Notes: generated by a model from the letters alone, not told the origin. DNA of 22,623 nt from Desulfobacteraceae bacterium (GCA_003354055.1 PIVQ01000042.1:1-22623), one strand, 5' to 3'. Counted from the first letter of the stretch, positions 1 to 5,248 are shown. Translations and numbers: made by a program.

Positions 1-1
1 G

Positions 2-127
2 AACGCTCTAGCGTATTACATGACTACTCATTTCATTGGTAGCCAAAAAGCTGTAAATAGAATAGCCAATAACGCCCGCAGATCGGTACAACAGGAAATA
101 CAAGCAGCCATGGGATTAGGGGGATAA
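2..127 (+). CDS. C-terminal end of an unidentified protein (partial)
   Basis: The window opens inside a gene. The frame starting at base 2 stays open for 41 codons and stops at TAA 125-127. The visible tail contains the stretch THFIGSQKAVNRIANNARR and ends in AAMGLGG; it is basic, probably helical, and has no diagnostic motif. The start lies outside the window, so no function can be given. It precedes a run of small early-type genes on the same strand. Confidence 0.5.
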   Translation, partial: NALAYYMTTHFIGSQKAVNRIANNARRSVQQEIQAAMGLGG

Positions 128-138
128 CTATTAATTCT

Positions 139-157
139 CCGATGCCTACAGGCTCGG
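139..157 (+). other. Short stem-loop just upstream of a ribosome binding site
   Basis: CCGA-t-GCC and GGC-TCGG form a 7-bp stem with one bulged T and a TACA loop. It sits between the stop of the first gene and the GGAAAGGAG ribosome binding site of the gene at 173. No T-run follows, so it does not look like a terminator. A role in mRNA processing or translation is only a guess. Confidence 0.3.
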
Positions 158-172
158 AAAGGAGTAAAGAGA

Positions 173-466
173 ATGGGAGAGAATAAAGACACTAAAAATC
201 AAAATGATAATAGCAATGAGCATTCGGAGCATTGCCAGGTTATGACTCAATATAATTGGCCATGTCCTAATTGTTGCAAATCTCACACTGGTAAAATGGA
301 TCATGATTTCCGTGTGACATGCACTTGCGGTTGTAAATATGACGGCTTGGCGAATGCAGCGCAACATAGGGTGATAAGTGCAATAAAATTAATTGAGCAA
401 GCTGAATCAGATGAGTCTCATAGTGATTTAAGACAAGCAATAAGTATTTTGAAAGCATGGTTATAA
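173..466 (+). CDS. Small zinc-ribbon-like protein of unknown function
   Basis: A 97-residue protein with a good AAAGGAG ribosome binding site upstream of ATG. The N-terminal 25 residues are polar and Asn/Asp/Glu rich. A CPNCC knuckle (about residues 31-35) and a CTCGC knuckle (about 50-54) lie 19 residues apart and could bind one zinc ion. The C-terminal 40 residues look helical (ISAIKLIEQAE, LRQAISILKAWL). Phage early regions often carry such mini zinc ribbons as DNA-, RNA- or protein-binding factors, but the family is not recognised here. Confidence 0.7.
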   Translation: MGENKDTKNQNDNSNEHSEHCQVMTQYNWPCPNCCKSHTGKMDHDFRVTCTCGCKYDGLANAAQHRVISAIKLIEQAESDESHSDLRQAISILKAWL

Positions 467-570
467 CAAGCGAATATGCGAAATTTACATAAAAATCAGC
501 AGAACCCAAAAAGCTTTAACTCTTCTAAAGAACGCCAGAAATGATCAAGACATAAGGAGGAAGTCTAAAT

Positions 571-807
571 ATGCAGGTAAAATACGGTGAAGGAAAAACT
601 AAATACGGACCAGGAGTAAGCATTGAGTTGACAGGAGATGAAGTTGCAACCGCCATAGATTCCTTTCTCGTGTCACGTAATATATATGTCAACGGGCCGC
701 GAACTGTCATTGTTAACAAGGCGCTGTGCAAGTCAGGAGAGGTCTATATTGATCCGTCAGGATTCGTAATAGCCGGGGGAGAGAAGTTTTCAGGACGAGG
801 ACGCTAA
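571..807 (+). CDS. Conserved-looking small phage protein, unknown function
   Basis: A 78-residue protein preceded by a strong AAGGAGG ribosome binding site 9 nt before ATG. The composition looks genuine: a YGPGVSIELTGDEVATAI segment, then NGPRTVIVN, then YIDPSGFVI. It reads as a compact alpha/beta fold with no catalytic signature, signal peptide or membrane segment. It lies directly upstream of the DHH phosphoesterase gene. A 16-codon open frame (809-859) fills the gap but is too short to call. Confidence 0.7.
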   Translation: MQVKYGEGKTKYGPGVSIELTGDEVATAIDSFLVSRNIYVNGPRTVIVNKALCKSGEVYIDPSGFVIAGGEKFSGRGR

Positions 808-862
808 TATGCCAGTATCAAGAGAAGAGGCTATTATGAGGTGTGAACAAGGAGGATAAATC

Positions 863-1831
863 ATGAACAACGAGCAACACGCACCCAAAAAAGGATCGTT
901 ACCACAAGCACCGGACATTGCATTCTACCATAGCGCTGATTTCGACGGGAAGTGTTCAGCAGCAATTATCAAGAGGAAGTTTCCAAACTGTCAGATGATC
1001 GGGATTGACTACGGTGACGAGTTTCCGTGGGATATCATTAATGAGCCGTTAAATATAGCCATGACTACTAACATTACTATGGTAGATTTCTCTCTGCCAA
1101 TGGAAGATATGTTTAAACTGGCAAGGGGTTACGGCATCAACCTGACGTGGATTGATCATCACAAATCGGCAATAAGTGAGTTTCATGCCGAGGCAAGATC
1201 AATGGACTATTTCAAGCAAACCGTTCTTAACGATGAACGTGCCGCCTGCGAACTTACATGGATGTATTATCATCCAGGTACGGTTATGCCCGCATTTATT
1301 GAACTGCTCGGAAGATACGACCGCTGGGATGATGGAAACAAAGCCACGTGGAACAACCAAATACTCCCTTTTCAGTATGGATTGAGGATGGTCCCCGATA
1401 CGAGCCCTCATGCTCAAATCTGGGAAGATCTTTCCAATCATTGTGAAACGAGAATATCACTTACAGAACATGGTAAGACAATACTCAGATATCGCGACCA
1501 GGAGAATTCCAATTACATAAAAGTCCATGGCTTTGAGACTACGCTGATGGGATATAAGGCAATTGCGCTTAATCGAGGCCTGGCAAACTCCTCTTTCTTC
1601 GATGGAGTTTACAATGAGCAGGACTATGACATTATGATTGCCTTCTCCTGGATCAAAAATAGATGGAAGGTCAGTCTCTACAGCACGAAGGAATGTGTTG
1701 ACGTGTCCGAAATTGCCAAGGTGTTCAACGGCGGAGGACATGCCCAGGCTGCGGGGTTTATTTGCTCGACACTTCCATTTAAGCCAGTACTAACCGAAAT
1801 GACCGGGAGTATCAACAGAAGCGGGGACTGA
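863..1831 (+). CDS. DHH-family phosphoesterase (NrnA/NrnB/RecJ-like)
   Basis: A 322-residue protein with an AAGGAGG site 7 nt before ATG. The hallmarks of the DHH superfamily are visible: SADFDG (24-29) for motif I, VDFS (about 74-77) for motif II, WIDHH (96-100) for the name-giving DHH motif, RYDRWDD (151-157) as the next acidic motif, and a C-terminal GGGHAQAAGF (290-299) typical of the DHHA1 substrate-binding domain. Enzymes of this family use two Mn/Mg ions to hydrolyse short RNA or DNA oligonucleotides, pAp or cyclic-dinucleotide products. The size suits the NrnA/NrnB type and is too short for RecJ. No signal peptide is present, so it should act in the cytoplasm. In a phage it could recycle nanoRNA to nucleotides or remove nucleotide second messengers; the sequence does not decide between these. 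It overlaps the next gene as TGATG. Confidence 0.9.
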   Translation: MNNEQHAPKKGSLPQAPDIAFYHSADFDGKCSAAIIKRKFPNCQMIGIDYGDEFPWDIINEPLNIAMTTNITMVDFSLPMEDMFKLARGYGINLTWIDHHKSAISEFHAEARSMDYFKQTVLNDERAACELTWMYYHPGTVMPAFIELLGRYDRWDDGNKATWNNQILPFQYGLRMVPDTSPHAQIWEDLSNHCETRISLTEHGKTILRYRDQENSNYIKVHGFETTLMGYKAIALNRGLANSSFFDGVYNEQDYDIMIAFSWIKNRWKVSLYSTKECVDVSEIAKVFNGGGHAQAAGFICSTLPFKPVLTEMTGSINRSGD

Positions 1832-2040
1832 TGTCCAAAAAAAGAACCAAGCGGCATAGAGGCTGCGACGGTAAGATCCAATACGGCACGCGGACGGAGG
1901 CTATAGTCTCCATGAACAGGTCTATCCGGCGGAGGCACGTCAAGAACTTAAATGTATACAAATGCTCCAACTGTGGCTATTACCATATCGGACACAAGAC
2001 ATGGGCGGTTAATCGAGCTATAAGAGCGAGGCGGAGATGA
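1831..2040 (+). CDS. Small basic CCHH zinc-knuckle protein
   Basis: A 69-residue, strongly basic protein (MSKKRTKRHR start, RAIRARRR end). Its ATG shares one base with the TGA of the phosphoesterase gene, which implies translational coupling. The segment YKCSNCGYYHIGHK gives a C-x2-C-x5-H-x2-H arrangement able to bind one zinc ion. The charge suggests nucleic-acid binding. Proteins of this kind recur in phage early regions without an assigned function. It overlaps the next small frame as ATGA. Confidence 0.75.
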   Translation: MSKKRTKRHRGCDGKIQYGTRTEAIVSMNRSIRRRHVKNLNVYKCSNCGYYHIGHKTWAVNRAIRARRR

Positions 2041-2123
2041 ACTACTTAAAGTCCAAGGAGGTTATGAAGGCGATCGGGAAGAAGTTGAAAAATTGCATTG
2101 ACACTGTAAATACTGAGGAGTAG
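2037..2123 (+). CDS. Possible 28-residue coupled mini-protein
   Basis: ATG 2037 overlaps the upstream TGA as ATGA, and the frame runs 28 codons to TAG 2121-2123. The product is Lys-rich (KSKEVMKAIGKKLKN). An internal ATG at 2064 lies just after AAGGAGG, but with spacing too short to be a good start. The stop codon overlaps the -10 element of the promoter at 2098-2126. It is too short for composition to prove coding. Confidence 0.35.
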   Translation: MNYLKSKEVMKAIGKKLKNCIDTVNTEE

Positions 2124-2126
2124 AAT
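2098..2126 (+). promoter_or_regulatory. Near-consensus sigma70-type promoter
   Basis: TTGACA (2098-2103), a 17-nt spacer and TAGAAT (2121-2126) match the consensus at 11 of 12 hexamer bases with ideal spacing. Transcription should start about 7 nt after the -10 box, at 2132-2134, which is on or beside the ATG at 2134. It would drive the hairpin-bearing leader and then the replication gene. It is the strongest promoter seen in the window. Confidence 0.75.
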
Positions 2127-2133
2127 ATATACC

Positions 2134-2250
2134 ATGAGTATGCTCGGACTCAATAATGTTAAACAAAGTAAAGCAGCAACAGCAGAGCCTTGTCCTCCCC
2201 GGATAAAGGTGCGGAATTCGAGCCTCCGTGCTGCTGTTTGCTGCCTTTTT
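2134..2250 (+). ncRNA. Candidate small RNA or attenuator leader before the replication gene
   Basis: The stretch lies between a near-consensus promoter and a hairpin followed by a T-run, so it has the outline of a small RNA of about 117 nt or of an attenuated leader. A first small hairpin GAGT/ACTC (2137-2152) is possible. The terminal structure pairs GCAGCAACAGCAG (2173-2185) with CTGCTGTTTGCTGC (2231-2244), leaving one bulged base. The 45-nt apical region could form two short arms, CCTT/AAGG (2188-2209) and CGGA/TCCG (2212-2228). The sequence matches no RNA family that I recognise. An open frame also covers it, so a leader peptide is the alternative. Confidence 0.5.
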
Positions 2251-2262
2251 ATTATTAAATAA
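2134..2262 (+). CDS. Possible 42-codon leader ORF, in frame with the replication gene
   Basis: ATG 2134 coincides with the predicted transcription start and opens 42 codons (start MSMLGLNNVK, end CCLFIIK) that stop at TAA 2260-2262. The ATG of the replication gene follows with no gap and in the same frame, so one UAA separates the two. There is no ribosome binding site, so translation would have to be leaderless. An open frame of this length arises by chance fairly often, and the hairpin constrains the sequence, so coding is uncertain. Confidence 0.25.
   Translation: MSMLGLNNVKQSKAATAEPCPPRIKVRNSSLRAAVCCLFIIK
2173..2250 (+). terminator. Hairpin with T-run: terminator or attenuator
   Basis: A 13-bp stem (2173-2185 with 2231-2244, one bulge) is followed at once by CC and TTTTT (2246-2250). 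It ends only 13 nt before the start codon of the replication gene and lies downstream of a strong promoter. It would therefore stop transcription before the gene unless read through, as in attenuation. The large apical loop is unusual for a simple terminator. Confidence 0.6.
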
Positions 2263-3216
2263 ATGCACCAGGGCTACATAAAAATATATCGTCAGTTACA
2301 AGATAACGAAATATGGTTATCTGAGAAATTCACCAGAGGTCAGGCTTGGGTGGACATGATTATGTTAGCCAACCACAAAACAGGTCACATCCGCAAGCGA
2401 GGGATCTTAGTCACGATTGAGAGAGGGCAGCTCGGTCACGGTGAGGAATTCCTTGCTGATCGCTGGCAATGGTCAAGAGGTAAGGTGAGACGGTTTTTAG
2501 ACGAGCTTATTCTTGCCGGACAAATAATACGCAAAAACGGACACAAGGATGGTCACAAAACGGTACAGAAAAATACCAGTGTAAGCAACTGTATTAAAAT
2601 AGTAAATTATGACACATATCAAGGTAACGGTACAGAAGACAGTACAGAAGACAGTACAGAAGACAGTACAGAAGACGGACAGAAGACGGACAGAAGACGG
2701 TACAGGAACAAGAAGAATAAGCAGGGAAAGAATAAAAAGAAAACTACAACAACTATAGTCCAAACAGAGTTTGAACGGTTCTGGAAAATATACCCTCGAA
2801 AAGAGAATAGAAAAAAAGCTCTAAAAAAATGGGACGTCATAAATCCCTCGCTAGAACTAATAGAACAAATCATAACTGCAGTGATCCTTCAAACTAAAAC
2901 AAACTTCTTAGGACGTACTAAACAACATATCCCTCTTCCGACTACATGGCTCAACGGAGAACAATGGAACGATGAAATAACAAAACCAGATGAAGTGAAC
3001 GAAGAAGGTGTTATCAAAGTATCATCAGGAGCTAAATGGTTTTGCAGGAAATGCAATGAAGAGCATCCATACCCGAATGAAGATACTGAAAAGAAATATC
3101 AAGCATGTTGGGAATTGAGAAAGCAACATAACGACAATAACCAGGAACCACCTGATGACGCATTTAATACTGAACTTGATTTAGATGGAAATGAAGTGTT
3201 TTGTGAGGATGAGTAG
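2263..3216 (+). CDS. Phage replication initiator (winged-helix N-domain, DnaT/O-like C-region)
   Basis: A 317-residue protein. Residues 1-100 (GYIKIYRQLQDNEIW, FTRGQAWVDMIMLANHK, RWQWSRGKVRRFLDELILAG) form the winged-helix domain common to phage replisome organisers. Residues about 124-140 are a low-complexity TEDS repeat linker followed by a very basic stretch. From about 169, FERFWKIYPRKENRKKAL and later PTTWLNGEQWNDE are the conserved C-terminal module of phage O-like and DnaT-like replication proteins. A CRKC...H...C...H cluster (about 261-284) may bind zinc. Known relatives bind the origin and recruit the helicase or its loader. There is no ribosome binding site: TAA ATG abuts the leader frame, so coupling or leader-controlled translation is likely. 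No helicase gene is in the window. Confidence 0.8.
   Translation: MHQGYIKIYRQLQDNEIWLSEKFTRGQAWVDMIMLANHKTGHIRKRGILVTIERGQLGHGEEFLADRWQWSRGKVRRFLDELILAGQIIRKNGHKDGHKTVQKNTSVSNCIKIVNYDTYQGNGTEDSTEDSTEDSTEDGQKTDRRRYRNKKNKQGKNKKKTTTTIVQTEFERFWKIYPRKENRKKALKKWDVINPSLELIEQIITAVILQTKTNFLGRTKQHIPLPTTWLNGEQWNDEITKPDEVNEEGVIKVSSGAKWFCRKCNEEHPYPNEDTEKKYQACWELRKQHNDNNQEPPDDAFNTELDLDGNEVFCEDE
2632..2698 (+). repeat. Tandem ACAGAAGAC repeat with mixed 12- and 11-nt periods
   Basis: Six copies of ACAGAAGAC start at 2632, 2644, 2656, 2668, 2679 and 2690. The first three intervals are 12 nt (spacer AGT) and the last two are 11 nt (spacer GG). The sixth copy is again followed by GG. The 12-nt part encodes TEDS; the three 11-nt units add 33 nt and so restore the frame, encoding Gly-Gln-Lys-Thr-Asp-Arg-Arg. 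Gain or loss of one 12-nt unit would be silent for frame, while loss of one 11-nt unit would truncate the protein. Confidence 0.9.
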
Positions 3217-3265
3217 TGTTAAGAATTGTTAAATTGGACGATGATAAATATCATGGGAGGAAATT

Positions 3266-3604
3266 ATGAAAGATGAAAACAGTAGCACCTGGCCGGAGCA
3301 GGACGTAGTGGATGAGTGGATTGAGAAACATAAAGTCAGCATGGGAGCCTTTGACAGCGTCCCGCATTATATCGCTCTAGAGCTCAAGAAGAATCTTACA
3401 GCCCTGAGGCCGGTAATCCAGGTAGACCCCCTTAGAAAGAAAATGGAGGACTCAATAGGACTACTATCTGAGGATGAGAAAAAGTTAGTTCAGGAGATTC
3501 ATGAATTTATCGTATCAATGTCTCTTGGTATAGGTTCCGCCTGGAAGGTACATAAAGAGATGCGCTCGGCCCTGGCATATCTGCTGGTAACGAAGGGGGA
3601 GTGA
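3266..3604 (+). CDS. Unidentified 112-residue protein
   Basis: A clear GGGAGGA site precedes ATG. The protein is soluble and mostly helical by composition: VVDEWIEKHKVSM, ALELKKNLTALRPV, EDEKKLVQEIHEFIVSM. It has no cysteines, membrane segment or catalytic motif. It lies just after the replication gene, a place where helicase loaders or replication accessory factors are often found, but nothing in the sequence supports such a role. A 17-codon frame (3604-3657) overlaps its stop as TGATG. Confidence 0.65.
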   Translation: MKDENSSTWPEQDVVDEWIEKHKVSMGAFDSVPHYIALELKKNLTALRPVIQVDPLRKKMEDSIGLLSEDEKKLVQEIHEFIVSMSLGIGSAWKVHKEMRSALAYLLVTKGE

Positions 3605-3659
3605 TGTATATGAGAAATAAGATAATTAAAGCATTGAAAATAGAGGTGATAAAATAAGA

Positions 3660-3839
3660 ATGCCCATCGGTAAGAGATTCAATCCCGAGAGTATTTATAT
3701 TATCACCGACAAGACGAAATCGGGGAAGGAGGTCCCGCTTTTCATTGTGCGAGAAATTAAAAATACAAAAAAGTGTCCACAATGCGGGAGAGAATCAAAA
3801 GGCAATTTATGTGATAATTGCGGGCATTTATTAAATTAA
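3660..3839 (+). CDS. 59-residue C-terminal zinc-ribbon protein
   Basis: ATG 3660 opens 59 codons ending at TAA 3837-3839. A GAGGTGA stretch lies about 10 nt upstream as a plausible ribosome binding site. The last 24 residues hold two C-x2-C-G knuckles (CPQCGRESKGNLCDNCGH) 9 residues apart, a textbook compact zinc ribbon. The N-terminal half contains SIYIITDKTKSGKEVPLFIVREI, probably beta strands. Function is unknown; it may be an adaptor or nucleic-acid-binding factor. Confidence 0.65.
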   Translation: MPIGKRFNPESIYIITDKTKSGKEVPLFIVREIKNTKKCPQCGRESKGNLCDNCGHLLN

Positions 3840-3882
3840 AATGTGATCCTCATCATGGGGATATAAGAAAGGAGAAAGGAGA

Positions 3883-4182
3883 ATGGCAATTGAACGTGAA
3901 CGACATGGAAAGCAAAATCAGCACCGCTATTCTCGTTCATATCAACTAATTGTTATAACCCAAATATTAGAGGGGGAAAAGATGGAACGACTTAGCAAGA
4001 TGGAATGGACTGAAAATTATAGTGATGATTCGGGTGTGGAGTATGGCTTGAGATATGATGGGACAAAAGACGATGGTGGCATTATTGAGTTTGAGCATAT
4101 TGATAAAGTTGATTTTCCCATAGATAAACTTAATTGGTTGATAGATCGGTTGTTTAAGATGAAGAATGAACTAGGGTTATAA
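3883..4182 (+). CDS. Small acidic cassette-like gene 1, unknown function
   Basis: The open frame from ATG 3883 gives 99 residues and has AAAGGAG 8 nt upstream. The credible protein may instead start at ATG 3982 (MERLSKMEWTENYS, 66 residues), which has its own GAGGGGG site. The first 33 residues are basic, low in character, and run through the inverted-repeat boundary at 3952-3961. The body reads YGLRYDGTKDDGGIIEFEHIDKVDF then a helical end, and resembles no family I recognise. The stop codon lies inside GGGTTATAAC (4174-4183), the exact inverse of GTTATAACCC at 3952-3961, so the gene is bracketed like an integron cassette. Confidence 0.6.
   Translation: MAIERERHGKQNQHRYSRSYQLIVITQILEGEKMERLSKMEWTENYSDDSGVEYGLRYDGTKDDGGIIEFEHIDKVDFPIDKLNWLIDRLFKMKNELGL
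3936..3961 (+). other. attC-like right arm and cassette boundary (site A)
   Basis: TTCA (3936-3939), ten variable bases, TTGTTAT (3950-3956) and the full boundary GTTATAACCC (3952-3961). The same TTCA-N10-TTGTTAT pattern ends sites B and C. Read on the - strand it begins TAACAATTAGTT, much like the R''-L'' arm of classical attC sites. A matching left arm is not clear; a short version starting near 3889 (ATTGAAC) pairs only weakly, so this site may be degenerate or the edge of the array. Confidence 0.5.
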
Positions 4183-4304
4183 CGCCTGCGTCAGTGATGT
4201 GGGCCTGAACAATATGAGAAAGCAAGGAGCCAGTTTGATAACGAATAACATTAAAAACGGAAATGACGATAGCGGCACACATTCATTGCACGCTGTTGTT
4301 ATGT
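4177..4304. other. attC-like imperfect palindrome, 128 bp (site B)
   Basis: The ends fold on each other: ATAAC 4179-4183 with 4298-4302; a 4-nt unpaired spacer on each side; GCGT 4188-4191 with 4290-4293; an extra C at 4289; CAGTG 4192-4196 with 4284-4288 (one G-T pair); an extra T at 4283; ATGTG 4197-4201 with 4278-4282; one mismatch; GCC 4203-4205 with 4274-4276. R-type boxes, unpaired spacer, L-type boxes and two extrahelical bases are the parts of an integron attC site. The loop holds AAGGAG (4224-4229) with a TTG 5 nt later that opens a 23-codon frame ending 7 nt before the next gene's ATG. Confidence 0.65.
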
Positions 4305-4313
4305 GAGGCATTT

Positions 4314-4517
4314 ATGACTTTGAGAGAAATTATCGAATGTTTAAAAACCCCCGATCACATCAACCACTCCGAAGCCTTAGAGATGGAAGTTGAATTTAAC
4401 ACTATTTCCAACAGCAATCTCGAATTGATTTCGGTATATGAATATAACGGTAAAATCATTATTGATATTGGGACAGATGATGATGTTAAAAAAAGAAACG
4501 ATAGTTTTGTCACATAA
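4314..4517 (+). CDS. Small cassette-like gene 2, unknown function
   Basis: ATG 4314 with GAGG 5 nt upstream gives 67 residues: MTLREIIECLKTPDHINHSEALEM, then a strand-rich part (VEFNTISNSNLELISVYEYNGKIIIDIGTDDD). An in-frame ATG at 4263 would add 17 residues (MTIAAHIHCTLLLCEAF), but these are encoded by the palindrome arm and look non-native. No family is recognised. The gene is bracketed by a perfect 9-bp inverted repeat, GTTATGTGA (4298-4306) and TCACATAAC (4510-4518), and its stop codon lies inside the second copy. Confidence 0.55.
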   Translation: MTLREIIECLKTPDHINHSEALEMEVEFNTISNSNLELISVYEYNGKIIIDIGTDDDVKKRNDSFVT

Positions 4518-4640
4518 CGTCTTGGTGACTGATGTGTACCTGTAAGTCACTGGAAAGGAGAATAAGTAATGGAAGACAGTAAACCGACTGGAAGCGAAAA
4601 GGATGTTGAGGTACGCATTCAGTCTACTAAATTGTTATCT
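4512..4640. other. attC-like imperfect palindrome, 129 bp (site C)
   Basis: Pairing from the ends: ATAAC 4514-4518 with 4634-4638; six unpaired bases on each side; GT 4525-4526 with 4626-4627; an extra T at 4625; GACTG 4527-4531 with 4620-4624, all five paired; an extra T at 4619; ATG 4532-4534 with 4616-4618; one T-G pair; GTACCT 4536-4541 with 4609-4614. The two bulges occupy the same relative positions as in site B although the paired bases differ, which is covariation. The loop carries AAAGGAG (4554-4560) and ATG 4569, the start of the next gene. Identity with the left end of site B is 23 of 31 bases without gaps. Confidence 0.7.
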
Positions 4641-4832
4641 GTCACTGGATTTGAAAAGTGTGAGTTTGAACCCGAAATAGATGAACATTGTGAAGGCTGT
4701 AATAAGGACAAAATACAGCTTTATTATCGTAGGACATGTTGGGATGTAGACGAAGGTGAATACTACTGTCTTGATTGTATCGAGAAACAACATAAACTAA
4801 ATCTGGAACACTATGCGAAGTTGGGCCTGTAG
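4569..4832 (+). CDS. Cassette-like gene 3: small four-cysteine zinc-binding protein
   Basis: An 87-residue protein with AAAGGAG 8 nt before ATG. CEGC (about 42-45) and CLDC (about 67-70) form a two-knuckle zinc-binding site, with a further Cys between and QHK after the second knuckle. The first 24 residues are encoded by the loop and right arm of palindrome C, and no other in-frame ATG or GTG lies before the zinc site, so the repeat seems to supply both ribosome binding site and start codon. The cassette boundaries are GTTATCT (4634-4640) and AGATAAC (4831-4837). Function is unknown; a binding or adaptor role is possible. Confidence 0.65.
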   Translation: MEDSKPTGSEKDVEVRIQSTKLLSVTGFEKCEFEPEIDEHCEGCNKDKIQLYYRRTCWDVDEGEYYCLDCIEKQHKLNLEHYAKLGL

Positions 4833-4837
4833 ATAAC
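4831..4837. other. R-box-like cassette boundary closing the array (site D)
   Basis: AGATAAC overlaps the stop codon of gene 3 and is the exact inverse of GTTATCT at 4634-4640. Seven bases is the length of an integron R box. No convincing partner arm follows within 150 bp; the only GTT (4887) gives weak pairing. The array may end here at a secondary or attI-like site. Confidence 0.4.
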
Positions 4838-4870
4838 ATAGTATTTAGCGACTTGTGCAAAAGATAGAAC

Positions 4871-5191
4871 ATGCCAAACTATAAGAGTTTAAAGGAAAGG
4901 CTAAGTGAGATCGGTCAAAAGAAGGCCAATGCCAGATGGAGTAAATATCATGAGGATCAACCTATTCGATCTCCTGATAAATGGGAAGCGTGGCCTTATG
5001 ACATGCCTATGAGAACAGTCATTGTAAGGGATCATTTCACAGACATGACTCATACACTGCACTTATTTAAAGGTCGATCTCTTGATAGCTTCAATATCGA
5101 TGTAGACGGTAAATTCTGGAAGATCGGCGGGTGGACTAGGGCACTTGAGAAGGTAAGGAAAAGCTGTGTAAGAATAATGAGGGGTGACTAA
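4871..5191 (+). CDS. Unidentified 106-residue basic protein
   Basis: ATG 4871 lacks a good ribosome binding site (upstream GCAAAAGATAGAAC). The N-terminus is basic and helical (KSLKERLSEIGQKKANARWSKY); the centre is strand-rich (MRTVIVRDHF, THTLHLFKGRS) and the end is basic (ALEKVRKSCVRIMRGD). No known domain is recognised. It is the last gene before the packaging module, where phages may carry HNH nucleases or packaging helpers, but no HNH motif is present. Confidence 0.6.
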   Translation: MPNYKSLKERLSEIGQKKANARWSKYHEDQPIRSPDKWEAWPYDMPMRTVIVRDHFTDMTHTLHLFKGRSLDSFNIDVDGKFWKIGGWTRALEKVRKSCVRIMRGD

Positions 5192-5218
5192 ATAATTGAT
5201 GCGAATAAGTAAATCACC

Positions 5219-5248
5219 TTGACTTTCCCTCAACTTCTTTTTGATAAT
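5219..5248 (+). promoter_or_regulatory. Sigma70-type promoter placed on the terminase start codon
   Basis: TTGACT (5219-5224), 18-nt spacer, GATAAT (5243-5248): 10 of 12 hexamer bases match the consensus. The expected start site 6-7 nt after the -10 is 5254-5255, and the ATG of the small terminase gene is 5254-5256. No purine-rich site precedes this ATG, and an in-frame stop (TAA 5245-5247) rules out an earlier start. It is well placed to drive the packaging and head module. Confidence 0.6.

Noticed and set aside
463..600. GGTTATAAC at the stop of the gene at 173, like the cassette boundaries at 3952 and 4174
   Set aside because: No GTT partner occurs in the following 130 bp and no matching inverse copy precedes the gene, so it is only a chance match to the box.
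809..859. 16-codon open frame between the genes at 571 and 863
   Set aside because: Too short, without its own ribosome binding site, and it contains the binding site of the next gene.
3604..3657. 17-codon open frame overlapping the stop of the gene at 3266
   Set aside because: Coupling is possible through TGATG, but the length gives no coding evidence.
4837..4893. GTTTAAA at 4887 as the far end of a fourth attC-like site
   Set aside because: Pairing with the arm after 4837 is weak and lacks the two-bulge plan; kept only as an open question in the site D entry.
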